DNA from: Acridotheres tristis
Lineage: Eukaryota > Chordata > Aves > Passeriformes > Sturnidae
Direction of reading: 5' to 3'
NCBI GenBank assembly: GCA_037013685.1
Contig: CM072891.1
Coordinates: 1,884,001 to 1,948,000 of the forward strand
Length of the DNA stretch: 64,000 bases
Shown: positions 23,697-35,100 of the stretch, piece after piece
Position numbering within the stretch: position 1 is the first letter of the stretch
How the letters are laid out: each line of letters starts with the position of its first letter
Program-made: the position numbers and the translations under genes
The notes under the pieces: model-generated
What the model saw: the letters and a program-made list of their open reading frames with translations, nothing else
Told to the model about the DNA's origin: nothing
Database searches by the model: none

Positions 23697-23773
23697 GGCC
23701 TGTCATCTCAGCATTGACAGGATCAGATGAAAAATACAATCGATGTGTTGACATTTTTTTGAGAATCACTCAG
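23697..23773 (+). CDS. candidate alternative NOVA1 exon, KH beta3-alpha3-like
   Basis: This 77-base segment is bordered by a strong acceptor (ctcactgcatcctgcag, with branch-like ttgat whose A is at 23676) and a near-consensus donor (cag|gtaaga). Its first two bases complete the Gly codon left open by exon 2, and the next 25 codons are open, ending in phase 0. They read PVISALTG, then SDEKYNRC, then VDIFLRITQ. The pattern is a beta strand, a Gly turn and an amphipathic helix. It aligns without gaps after the Gly with KH2 of NOVA (Glu, Arg/Lys, Ala/Cys, Val, Glu/Asp, then hydrophobics at matching places). It could replace exon 3 to finish KH1. Adding it to exon 3 would shift the frame. A chance exon-like sequence remains possible, since it is known here from one genome only. 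It may already be annotated as a rare isoform elsewhere. Confidence 0.5.
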
Positions 23774-26700
23774 GTAAGATTACTTGTTATACAGAACTAC
23801 AGTGAAATTCATGGCTGCTGCTAATGTTTCACCAGTTGGAGCCTTTGCATTCTCAATCATTAATTAAATTAGATACTGAGGTTCTCTGCATGTTCCCTTG
23901 TTTCTATTTTAAAAGCACTTTTTGTGCCTTGCTCAGTGCCATTTAACTCTCTTGTAATTTCCCACATAAAGAGCTTCACACATTTGTACTATTTTCCCCC
24001 ACTTGATAGAGTGGCACCTGTTTGCTTGAATCAAGAACCATAGTGCACACCTCCAAAGCTCTTGGAAGATTTGTATGTATTTTTTTGTTCTCGAGTAGTG
24101 ACTTTAGTCCTATTTAGATTCTTCATTGGCAGTATGGGGAAAAAAATTCTCTGTAGAGAACCAGATCATCAGGTGCAGCAGCAATTTATCATCTTCCTAG
24201 TGCATTTTAAATTTTGGCTTTCAAATTGTACGTGACAAATTACAAATATTTAACTGAATATAGAATGGTGGGGTTGTTCTTTTTATAATACGAGTTTTGA
24301 AAATATTTATATTAGATCATGCACTGGAAAAATAGGAAATGGCATGTGTCCATTCAGTTGGCTTTGTTGAGCATCCAGTGTACTTAGAAAATTAAAACTA
24401 TTATCAGAGTGTATTCCGAAAGAGTTGGGCTATGAAATGTCATGGCTGTGAGGGAAGGGGGAGGAAAGACAAGTTGGGCCATATGCCAGTGTTGGAGCTT
24501 GATCTAACAGTGGTTTATATTTTGTTGCCATCTGTAATCTGGTGTTAGGAAATGCCAGAGTGCAGGTAGGGTAATCTGTAGTACAAGTAGTAGCAGCAGC
24601 AGCAATTCAGATGCTGCCATGGATATTGTTTTGGCAGCAGTATTGAGCTGGAGTTATAGAATATTTATGTTTTATTGTAATCTGGCAGTCTACCAACAAT
24701 TTTCCTGAGGAAAAAAAAAAACAAACGAGGAATAGGTGGCTTTTTAGTGGAGTTATGACCTGGATTTGAAGAAAACTGTGGAACAAGAGAGGGTCTTCCA
24801 GCATTCTGTCTGTGCTGATTGTTCAAAGGTCTGCAATGAAACGCTGCTACTGGATGCTTTAAAGCTTTATAAAAATGATTTGTTGCAAGTGTTAGATGTA
24901 GAACGTGTATGGGGTTTGTTTTCTGCCTTGCATGTGTGTGCACACTTCATTCTTTGTATGTCTTCTACTTACATTATTAGGTGAACACTTGGCGACTTTG
25001 TCAATCTAAAATAAAATTTGTATTTCCCAGGAATTCTTTATACATATATAATTTCCTAACATCTGGTTCTTTTACTGTGCATGGCAGTACACCGCTCTGC
25101 CAGTTTTTTGTTGAGATTAGTCTTCATCAAATAACATATAATTTGCAGCATAGCAAAATACTTAAAAAAAAAAAAAAGAAAAAAGAACTTTTAACTTTAG
25201 AAAGATTCTTTTTTAGGGATATATGATTTTTGTGGTATTTTTTAAATGTTGGTGATGCCAAGTGCTCATCTAGTATTTGCACTACTTTTAACAGTAATAA
25301 AACACATACTTTATAATTTTATAAGATTTGTAAGTTCTATATGGTTCTACATCTATGACTAGCTGTTCTAGTAAGTGCCAACATGATATTATAAATGAAT
25401 TATTAATGAATTTTTAAATTATTTTTTATTTTTTTGATTTATTGATTCATAGCTAGAAAGGCTCTTCTTTCCCTGAGTAGCTAGGATTTAGAAGGAAAAA
25501 ATGGTTCCTCTGATTTTAAATCGGAGTGTTAAAAATATTTGACTGTATGTAGAAATATGTAATTGCTAGTCTCAGAACTTTAGTCTTGCATGCTCTTGAT
25601 GGTAGAGAATCAATTAAACGGGCAGCTATATTTGTCCCATTAGGTTTCCTGTACCTTTGGAAAACAGCTCCCTTCAATTTATGCAAATGTTTTTTTACCC
25701 TCTAGTCTAGGAGACTTAGGTAACATAGTGGTAAAAAGGTCGGTGCCTGAATTAAGCAATACATTTATAACTAGTTTATTTTTATTCCAGTTTTTTTATT
25801 GGTGCGTTGTTGATTAGTAACAGCAAGATTCTATTGTTTCTGTATTATCTTTTCTTATGGCTCTTTTGTCTGATAGTAATTACTAGTTGGAAGAATGTTT
25901 GTTGTGATGTTCAGAAGTAGTTCAGTTCTGTCCTTCACACTTTATTAGCTTAGCACTTTCTGATTTTATTTGTGCAGACATGATGACACCATATTTAGTC
26001 ATCTATAATCGCAAAATAAGTACCTTGATATTTCCAGTTTTCAGCACACATGAATTTGCTCAGATGAGGAAAATGAAACTTCTCTTTATTTATTCACTTT
26101 GTCTATTTTTCAATGGAAGCATATGCTATGTAAAGGACTACCATGCTTTCCATGTTGACTAGTCCATGAACATGTGAAGTTTCATCTTGTGCAGAATTCT
26201 TTGTGTTTTCTTCTGTACAGAAGTCTCTGCTTGTAAAGCTTGGCAACGTTTTATTGGTTGTCTGGAGATTTTTTTTGTTCATTGTTAAGAATTTTACTTT
26301 TTACTAGGTTGGCTGGTTCTGATTTGGGTGCCTTGTTTCTCCCAGTACAAAATTTCAGAAGTGATTACAACAATTTGCTAAGGGTTGTGGTATTTCACCT
26401 GCATGTAAGAGTTGAACTTTTTCTTCAAAATATGCATATAGTTAGATGGGCTCCTAAGATAATGCAAGGATTTTTTTTTCTGTGAAATATTAATGCATAG
26501 CAATTCAGACTGGGTGGTCTTAATAATCTTGGTACTTATAAGCATGCAAGTGTCTTAATTTGGATAGATTTTCCCTGTTAAGGATTCTAAGAAAGCATGC
26601 AGGAGTTTTGGTGTAAATTAGTGTATATTTGTAGAACTGGTTTTGTGTTACAAGGTTTTTGTATTGCAAGCTATGGTTACTTGGGAGGTGCAGATAAACT

Positions 26701-29700
26701 GATGATGGCCTGATGATCTGATATTCAAGTGTGCTTAAAACAAGTATTTCAGGACCTAATAGAAATTTTGTGTTATTTAGGATGACCTGCTTCAGTAGGT
26801 CTAGAAAGAGGGGTGATGTTGCGATGCTGATTTAGAGAAAATAGTGCTATTAGTAATTATCTGCTGAATTGTGATGCAGTTTATTGCAAACCAAGGGAGA
26901 ATGATGGCATACTTTGTGGTTGATGCCAATTTGGAATGAAACAAGTGTATCCATAGGTATTCTGGAATCCTCATTAGGTAAGTCTCTATGCAGTGGGAAA
27001 GACCAGAACACCTCAGAAAATTTGAGAAGATTTTATCACTCCACGTCGAATATTTTCTAAAGTTTCACTCTGCTTTAAGAAGATTTTCTTGTGTTAATCT
27101 CTTTAGAAAGCAGTAGATTACACATAGAATTTACATGCTGGGTTATAATTTCCCCTGTTTCTTTCTCCTTTGCTCAAAAGCCAAAGAAGGTTTTCATATT
27201 GGATTCCTGTATAAATGTTGCTCCTAGTCAGAAATATAGAAATTTAGAAAAGTTAGAAATTAACTTGTGTTGCCTGCTTCAAAATGTGGGTCATCCATAA
27301 TATTTTCCATCTTCCATTGAGGCGATTGAGGAATCTTGCTGAATAGGCCATGCTAGAGTGCTGAAGATAGAATTTTCTGGATTAAACATGTATTTTTAAC
27401 TATGTGTATGCTGCTTATTTGGGGAAGCTGGTGATTGTCTGAATAAGTATTTAATTTCACTTTTTAGTCTTTGAGTTTTAAGAGCTCCAAGTTCTTCCAC
27501 TACAAATCTTTTGAATTCTGAACCTCAGTAGTGGTTCAGCGTGTCTGAGTGATGGAAAATGAGTCGTTTATTTCATAAGCATTTAAACATGAATCTTTTT
27601 TACTTCTGCTTTTATGCTTGCTCTTCAAAATAGGAATTCCACCATTAAAACCACCACTGATGAATTCAGATATGTAAAACTTCCAGCTTTTAGGTAGGGT
27701 GAAGATGTTTGGATGCAATCAAAACCTGATGAATGGTTTCCCATTCTTTGTTTTGCTTGAGGTCAAATATTCCCCTATAGGTGAGCATTTCTCCATTTCT
27801 CCAGGTACAGTTCTTCCATTTTTCTATTGCTGAAATTCCAGTACCTTAAGCAAGAAGAAATAAACATTCTTTTTTGTCTCTTAAGCATGAGGACTGAAAA
27901 TTATAATTTCTTTCCTATTTGTTGCTGCCTCCCACAAGAGTAAGTGGAGATACTTGTACAAAGGCAGTAATAATACCAGCAGTTTCTGCATACAAACATT
28001 AAATTCAGGTAAGTATTGAATTTATGCAAGGTGGAATACACCTCCAGTCTACATAGTCCTGAAGTAGTGTGTTTAAACATAGGGATAGATTATTAGTAGT
28101 GCATTAAAAAAAAAGTATTCTAGTTTAGATCTTTTGGTAAAAAGGCTTCTGTTTCTTTTTCTGGTAGAAGGAGGTTTTGTTTAGCTTTTTTTTTTTTCTT
28201 CCTTTTTTTCCCTGGTGCTCATTTATGGTAGTCAAGATTTACTGCTACCTTTTCTCCTGAGAAGAGTTGAATTTTCACCATTTTCTAGGCTTGCAAACAA
28301 TTGTAATTGAACTTTTCTCAGCTGGCTAGAGGTGTTTGAATATGTCTTTCTTCCTAAATTCAATTCTGTTTTAGTCAATTAAATGATGGACACAGAGGTA
28401 ATGCGTGTGTTTTGGTAAGGATCATGTAGGGTGCCTTTTCATTTATAAATAGATGTTTAGATATTTATCAAAAAAAAAGTATACATATTTCCACTATGAA
28501 CTTGCCAAATATACATATTTTCCCCTTTTGGGGTAAGTGTTTTGTAGTATTTTCTTTTAGTTCATGGTCCCTTTGCAAGAAAAATTACACTGTTTTAAAA
28601 CTTTGTTTTAAATTTTAATGGAGACGTAATCCTTTACTAATGCCAAAATCAGAGCAAGTGATAAAAATTTAGTGTATATAATCAATAATTTTTTGGAATT
28701 GTCTTATTCTTTGCTTAAAAAAGGCCTGATTTTCTGATCTTAATGGATAGATCAGCTTTTTAATATGTTTGGCAATCTCTTCAATAGTATAATATAGAAA
28801 AATACTGGTTTTATGTTAATGTATGCCAGTCTTGGTAAAAGATCTGTTTTAAAAGAAGCACTAGATCTAATCCAGATTCAGTTACAAATCCTCTTCGAAC
28901 TAAACATTTTCTAAAATCTCCTTCCATTAGGAAAAATTGCTCTTGCTACAAGTACTAATTATTTTCTTTTACTGTGATGTGCTTATTTGACTTTGGCTTT
29001 GAAAGGTATAAATCAAAATTTATGAAGAAGTATGGAACTGACTGGATTATCAAAAATTACGCAAACAATTAGTGGGAAGATTCTGTACAGTTTTAGTGTG
29101 AAATGCTAAAAGCTTTCTAAAAATAAACTAAGGATATATTTGCATTTTGACTTCAAAATAGTAATAATGAAGCCAAATTGCCCTATTTTTGGTTATCATT
29201 ACATAAAGTGTTTTGACTCATCTTTTAGAAGAATTATTTTGACTTTTTATTGGGGATGACTTGAATTATGTATGGAAGAAATCAACTCTATTCATCTTCC
29301 AAGTTTTCATTAAGAAAATTTTAAATACTTAAGGTTTTCCCATATTCTGGTTAGTACAGATGTTTACACAAGTCTGTTCTTTTTATAAAATTTTCCCTAT
29401 TCGTTTAATGAAAATAGAAACCTAAAATATGTGTGTTCAGATTCTAATGCCTTTCAAATTATTTCAGGAAAAAAAATTAATTTTTTTTGCATGTGTTTAA
29501 ATTTGAGCTTAATACAGACCTTTTGTAAAGGTAATTGCAAATTCAAGGACTTTATGCTCATTTCAAACTGGAAAAAACTGGGGAGGCACTTTGAATTCTT
29601 GTATGTATAATTACTCTTGTGTTTGTGGTGTAATCTGTTTTTTAGAGTAAGACACTATGTTCTAAGGTATCCTGATATTATCTGCTTTCCGTTGAAGTTA

Positions 29701-31523
29701 TCAAATATGCCACCTACAATTTGTGAAAACTAAGAGAGACAGTGGAAAATGCGTTTGACTGAGTAGCATATCTTACTTTTGTTTCTTGTTCAAGAGTAAA
29801 AAATAATTTGGAATAGCTACTACATTTGTATATTAAGGTGCTAGCTGTTAGCACATTTTGATTTTTATTGTCTGAAAATACATGGTCCTATTTGAGTTTG
29901 AAAAGGAGAGATTAAGATTATATAACATTTCGTGGTAATTATGTGTGAGCTCTTTGCTTATTTGCACAAAGAAACATTAAAAAAATCCCTCTGAACAGCT
30001 GAAGTGACATGAAGCACCAGCTGGGGAATCTGAAATCAAATATTTCAGGGCATGATTTGTACTAAACTGCAATTAGAATGTATGATTCTGCACTAGCAAT
30101 TGTTCTGAGTGAGGTCAAATTGCAAATAAAGAAAGAACACAAGTGATGTCTGTCTTGACTGCAACTGATGTCTATACACATGCTCTTTCAATGTATTTTT
30201 TATTCACATACAAAACTGGGAGAATGACTAACTCGATTGTTTTGATTGTTTATTGTCAGTTAAGACTTGGTGTATCAGTAGGTGAATTAAAGACTTGAAG
30301 AAAAAAATATTGAAAATAGCATTTTTGGAAAACATCTTAAAATTTAATTTTACACCAATTATTTTAATATGTAGGAAAGTTAAGAGCAATTCTGAAACAT
30401 CGGAGACTTGTTGCAATGTATTTTTTCTCTTTTAATTTTTTTTAACTTGTGCATGTAAAATTTGTAATATTGACCTACTAGTATTATCAAAAGATAGCAT
30501 TTTCTGTTTGCAGAAAAAACTGCATTTTGACACATTGTTTAAAAACTAGAACAGCTCTGCATATGAAAACACAAACTGTGATAATTAGATAGTATGCCAT
30601 ATGTGGTAGTTTAAGTTGGCATATATCTCAAATGGCATGTTTAATGTACTGTATTACTGGAATTAGTAATTTTACAGCTGAGAGCTGTTAATTCTGTTAT
30701 ACTCATTCCCTCTGATGAACCTGTAGGTAATGATAGCCAACATTTTTCTTTGCAGAAGCCTGTTTCTGATAAATTAAAACAGTTATAAGCTGCTGTATGT
30801 TTAATGAAATCTTTGGCTAGTTCCTCATAATATTTTAGGTGTTTCTAACTACTTCAGAATTCTAAAATTTTCTTAAAATACAGATACAATTGATATTGAT
30901 GCATGGTCACATTTTTTGCTTGGTGAAATATATTTATTGAGGAAAGAAGGAAGGAAGGTCTGGTTTTTTCCATATAGCTTTTTTATTTTTTTTACTCCAT
31001 GTAGAACTTCCCCACTTTTAGTTAGGATAAAATCTTGTTAACCCTAAGTGCTTGAGAATTATTAAGTTGTTAAAATCCACATACCTGTGGATTCCACAGT
31101 GTAGCTGAATAGAAATCACTGGTCATGAAAAGTCAAGGGAGGAAAGCAAGAATTTTGAGTACAACTGGGTATGCCTGAGGTGGAGTTAAATTTTCTTTTT
31201 CATAGCAGCTTGTATGGTGCCAGGTTTTAGAGTTGTGACCAAAAAGTGTTGACAAGACGCTCGTTTTAAACTCTTGCTGAACAGTGTTTGCTCAGTGGCA
31301 CGTCCTGCTCCATCTCTGTCTCTGCCCACCTCCCCCATGAGAAGACTGGGTTGGCAAAAAGAAGTTGCCAGGTGGATAACCTGAACTGTCTCAAGCTATT
31401 CCATGCCATAGAAAGACCTAGCAAAATAAAATTAAATGGAGTGTTCAGCTAGCTTTTTGCTCAGAGTAAATGGGAAATTGTCTGCCCAGAGGCACCGGTG
31501 ACGGCCTTTGCATCACCTGTTTG
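23774..31523 (+). other. NOVA1: NOVA1 intron 2, second part
   Basis: AT-rich, T-skewed intron sequence with no supported exon. Short A tracts (24711-24721 and about 25165), an AGC run near 24590-24605 and a pyrimidine tract near 28185-28212 are the only simple features seen. Confidence 0.7.
24589..24605. repeat. short AGC trinucleotide run
   Basis: Four to five tandem agc units preceded by agt units. Very short, and noted because CAG/AGC runs can vary in length. Confidence 0.6.
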
Positions 31524-32155
31524 AATCACAGAATCGTAAAGGTTGAAAAATACTTAAATCCAGATGTTGGCCCACTAGCAGCACCACCATGTTCACCATC
31601 AAGCCATGTCCTAAAGTGCCATACCCATGTTTTTTGAACAATTTGAGGGAGGGTGATTTCATCACTCCTCTGAGCAGTCCATTCCAATGCTTTACACCCT
31701 TTCCATGAATTTTTTTTTCCCCCCAATATCTAATCTAAACCTCCCTGGCCATTTCCTCTTATCCTGTCACTGGTTGCCTGGGAGAAGAGGCCAATTCCCA
31801 CCTGGCTGCAACCTGCTTTTAGGTGGTTGTAGAGAGCTGTAAGGTCTTCCCTGAGCAGCTTCTTCTCCAGGCTAAACAGCCACAGCTGTTCTTTATAAGA
31901 CTTTGCTCCAAAGCAGCTCTGTTGCCCTTCTCTGGACACACTCCATCCCCTCAGTGCCTTTCCTGTGGTGAGGGGCCCAAAACTGAGCAGGGGATTTGAG
32001 GTGTGGCCTCACCAAGTGCTGGGTACAGGGAAAGGACTGCCCTGGTCCTGCTGTTGCAAACCAGGATGTCACTGGTCTTCTTGGTCACCTGGGCACACAC
32101 AAGAGGCTCATGTTCAATTGGCTGTTGACCAGCAACCCCAAGTCCTTTTCTGCCT
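31524..32155 (-). mobile_element. CR1 LINE fragment, about 630 bases
   Basis: The plus strand starts with the reverse complement of the CR1 tail (aatcacagaatcg) and continues through the hallmark CR1 sequence in reverse. The ordered blocks include ccattccaatgctttacacc, ggttgtagagagctgtaagg, cttctccaggctaaacagcc and ttgcccttctctggacacac. The order is complete from the 3' end inward, and the element is truncated at its 5' side, the usual state of CR1 copies. It carries frameshifts and stops, so it is dead. It sits antisense in NOVA1 intron 2. This form is typical of bird genomes. Confidence 0.93.
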
Positions 32156-35100
32156 TTTTTGTGGGCTTTTTATTTTCTTCCTATTTTACTTTACTTCCTA
32201 TAATATTTTTATCTTGAGCCATGATTTTTCTTGCTTTGCTCTTAGGGTTTTCTTCCCCCATTGTGCTGGAGAAGGAGTGGGTAAGCAGTTTTATGGACTT
32301 AGCTATTAGCCAGGATAAAGCCCACCACAAGGATTATTAATCTTTTTGGGTAGTGCAAATATTTTGCCTTTCTGAAAATGTGAAGGAGGGTGAGAGACAC
32401 ACCCACAACTTCACTAAATTTTGTCTTTATGTACTGACAAACACTACTAAGAGTTGCAAAAATTAATTGAATTTCCAGCTTCTGCTGCTTATTACGTCCC
32501 CATCTGTTTTCTACTACAGACATTGTTGATGTGGTTCTAGGCTGAGTATACAAAAGGAACATAGTATAAAAACCAAGTGGGAGATCTTTTGGGAAGGAAA
32601 TTCAGGTGAAATATTAGAAAATAAGTGTGGAATGGACTTCGTGGTTTAGGAACTCCATTTTTTTGTTGTCCTTCCCGACAAACTCATAAAATCTTGTAAT
32701 TGTTACCCTTTTAATGCCTTCCACCTGCCCTAAAATTGAGGTGATGCTGCCAGTTCCAAGCTCCTCCACAAGAGAAACACAGTGGAAGAGGTCTGAAACC
32801 TGTTTACTCACTGAAGAGATGTCCTTAATAAAAAAGGATAAGGGTGACAAAGGAAAATGTGCCCTATAAGCTTAGTGCCTGTTTGTGCGAGACTATTCAA
32901 ACAAACTAGTGGGGAGGTGAGACTTTGACAGCAAAGCAAAGGGGGCATTTCTTTTTCCTTTATAAGAAAATAAAATTTAGCTAATGAAAAGAATTGCTGT
33001 CCTTTTTAACAGAACTGTTAACAGAACATGATACTCGTAGTCTACTCTTGGGTTGTTAAGTCCACTTCCAGCTTATTGCAGGTGCTATCATTCATAACCC
33101 CACTCTATGAAAGACCTTTTGGAGACAGATAGGAACTTCGAAAATTGCAGAGTTTCATTAGCACTGGGATTTGCTGCTCACTCAAACTTTTTTCATGAAA
33201 AAATGTGTGGTTCCTTTCACAAAAAAATAGTATTAAGATGACTTTTTACCTTTGAGAAGTTCTGATTTAAGAATCAAGTGACTCCGAATGTGGTGCCGCA
33301 TGAATATCTGGTCAAGTTCATAGATTATTAATGTATGAGTTGAACATCAGTTTGATTGTTAATGAAAACTGTATTGAAATTAAGCATGGCATTCTAGACT
33401 GTTCACCATTACCTTTAAACCAACCTTACTTTCTACTAATTTGCATGATATTGTGGTTATATTTTTATTCATGTTCTGTATGCTCCTCAACCATTTTAAA
33501 GCTGGTTGCCCATGGGTTTCAGTTTGTGGTTTTCTAATTGCAATAAATATTTCTCTATGGAAAAGGTGAAAATTGTATCCACCCTCCCCAGCCTAAACTG
33601 GAACAATGAAACTTAAGTTTAAGTAGTTGAAAGGCTTCAGATGTTCAATTTTCTGTTGTTCACCTCTGTTGTACATGAAAAGGCTGCGGAAATGGGGTTT
33701 TAATCTTGTAATTAAATGCTACCAGAGTTGTGTATGAACAGATCGCTGAGGAGAGGAGTGCTTACTAGACCACATGTTTGAGTTTTGCCTCCTTCAGGTC
33801 TTTTAGTGTCATTGATTGTAGCTGATCTATCGCCTCTGGGTGATTGCTCCTATGGTACAACTGTTGCCACTGCCTTGGCAATGTAGAGTGTGAGGGGAGA
33901 TGTGTTTCGATCTGTTGCAAAGGCAGGCAAGAAATCAAAGCAGTGTTTTTTTTAACTCTAAAAGTTTGGTCCCATTTGATAACACTTTTCATGGGATGAA
34001 ATAGCTCAGTCTCAGCAAGTTTCAAAATAAAGCTTTGAGCAGTATCCATAGTAATCGTTACAAAAAAAGGGACAGAACTTTTTATTTGGATGGGTGTTAC
34101 ATACCTGTGCAAATGTAAAAATTAGGTCATTTGAGAGATATATGTGCCCATGTATATGCAGTGTGGTGTTGTGTTAGGTACAGCTTACCTTTTTGTTGTT
34201 GAGTTCTGGTATGACTTTCTTGTCGTTTCCATCTTTGTTTTTTCTTTCTTGTTCACAATGGTTATATTTTTGGTGTGGTTCACTCTGAAATTCACAGTTT
34301 GCCTGAATGATGATGGTTTCTAGAAAAGGGACAAGAAAATGGAACTGCAAAGAGAAGGCACTTTCAAATAGTTCATTCAAGCAATGCTCAGCTGTTTGAA
34401 CTCCTTGGCTTTAGATTTGTGAAAAGTTACCAACTTCTAAATTGGAATCTCAAGAAATCAACATCAGGATATTTTGTCAAAGGGCACATGGGCTATAGGG
34501 AGGTTTCTGGTTGCTCTAGGTCTGTGATGACTATTGCCTCTTTAAAGCTGAGGACTAGGGAAAGGCTTAGCTTTTTGGCTGGTTTAGATGTAAAAATTTA
34601 ACTTTGCTAAGTAAAAGACTTTTTTTTCCTAAAGTAGCTTTTGTTAACAATACGTTTTTTTTGTAGCGGTTGGTAGTTTTTTTTCTTAAACTTTGATTTT
34701 ATCTGCTTAAACTTTGAGTGATTATAGCTGTATTTTATAGCAGTAATTTCTGTGCATAGCTGAATAAGAGAAGCAAAGTCACATTGAAATATTAACAACA
34801 ACTGCTGATTTGGTAGTACAGGAATTTTGTAATAAAATTTATATTAAAATGTTTTCAGATTATGTTGTATGCACAGTTCCGCTTTAACTGAGGGGTCATT
34901 AAATATAGATAATTTTATGTATAACAGAAAGTTCGGCAGTTCTACGTTCTTACAGATTTTTGTCATAAGTAATGCTAACACCATTTTTATAGTTGAAAGT
35001 ATTTTACAGTTCAAGGATCTCTTACAATTTATTTTAGATTTTGTGACAACAACCTGATCTCTGCCTGCTTCCTGAAGACAATTACTGTGTCCTGACTGAT

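Noticed and set aside
31526..32309. Open frames on both strands of 65-115 codons
   Set aside because: They lie within or next to the CR1 fragment and follow its broken frames, so they are not host genes.
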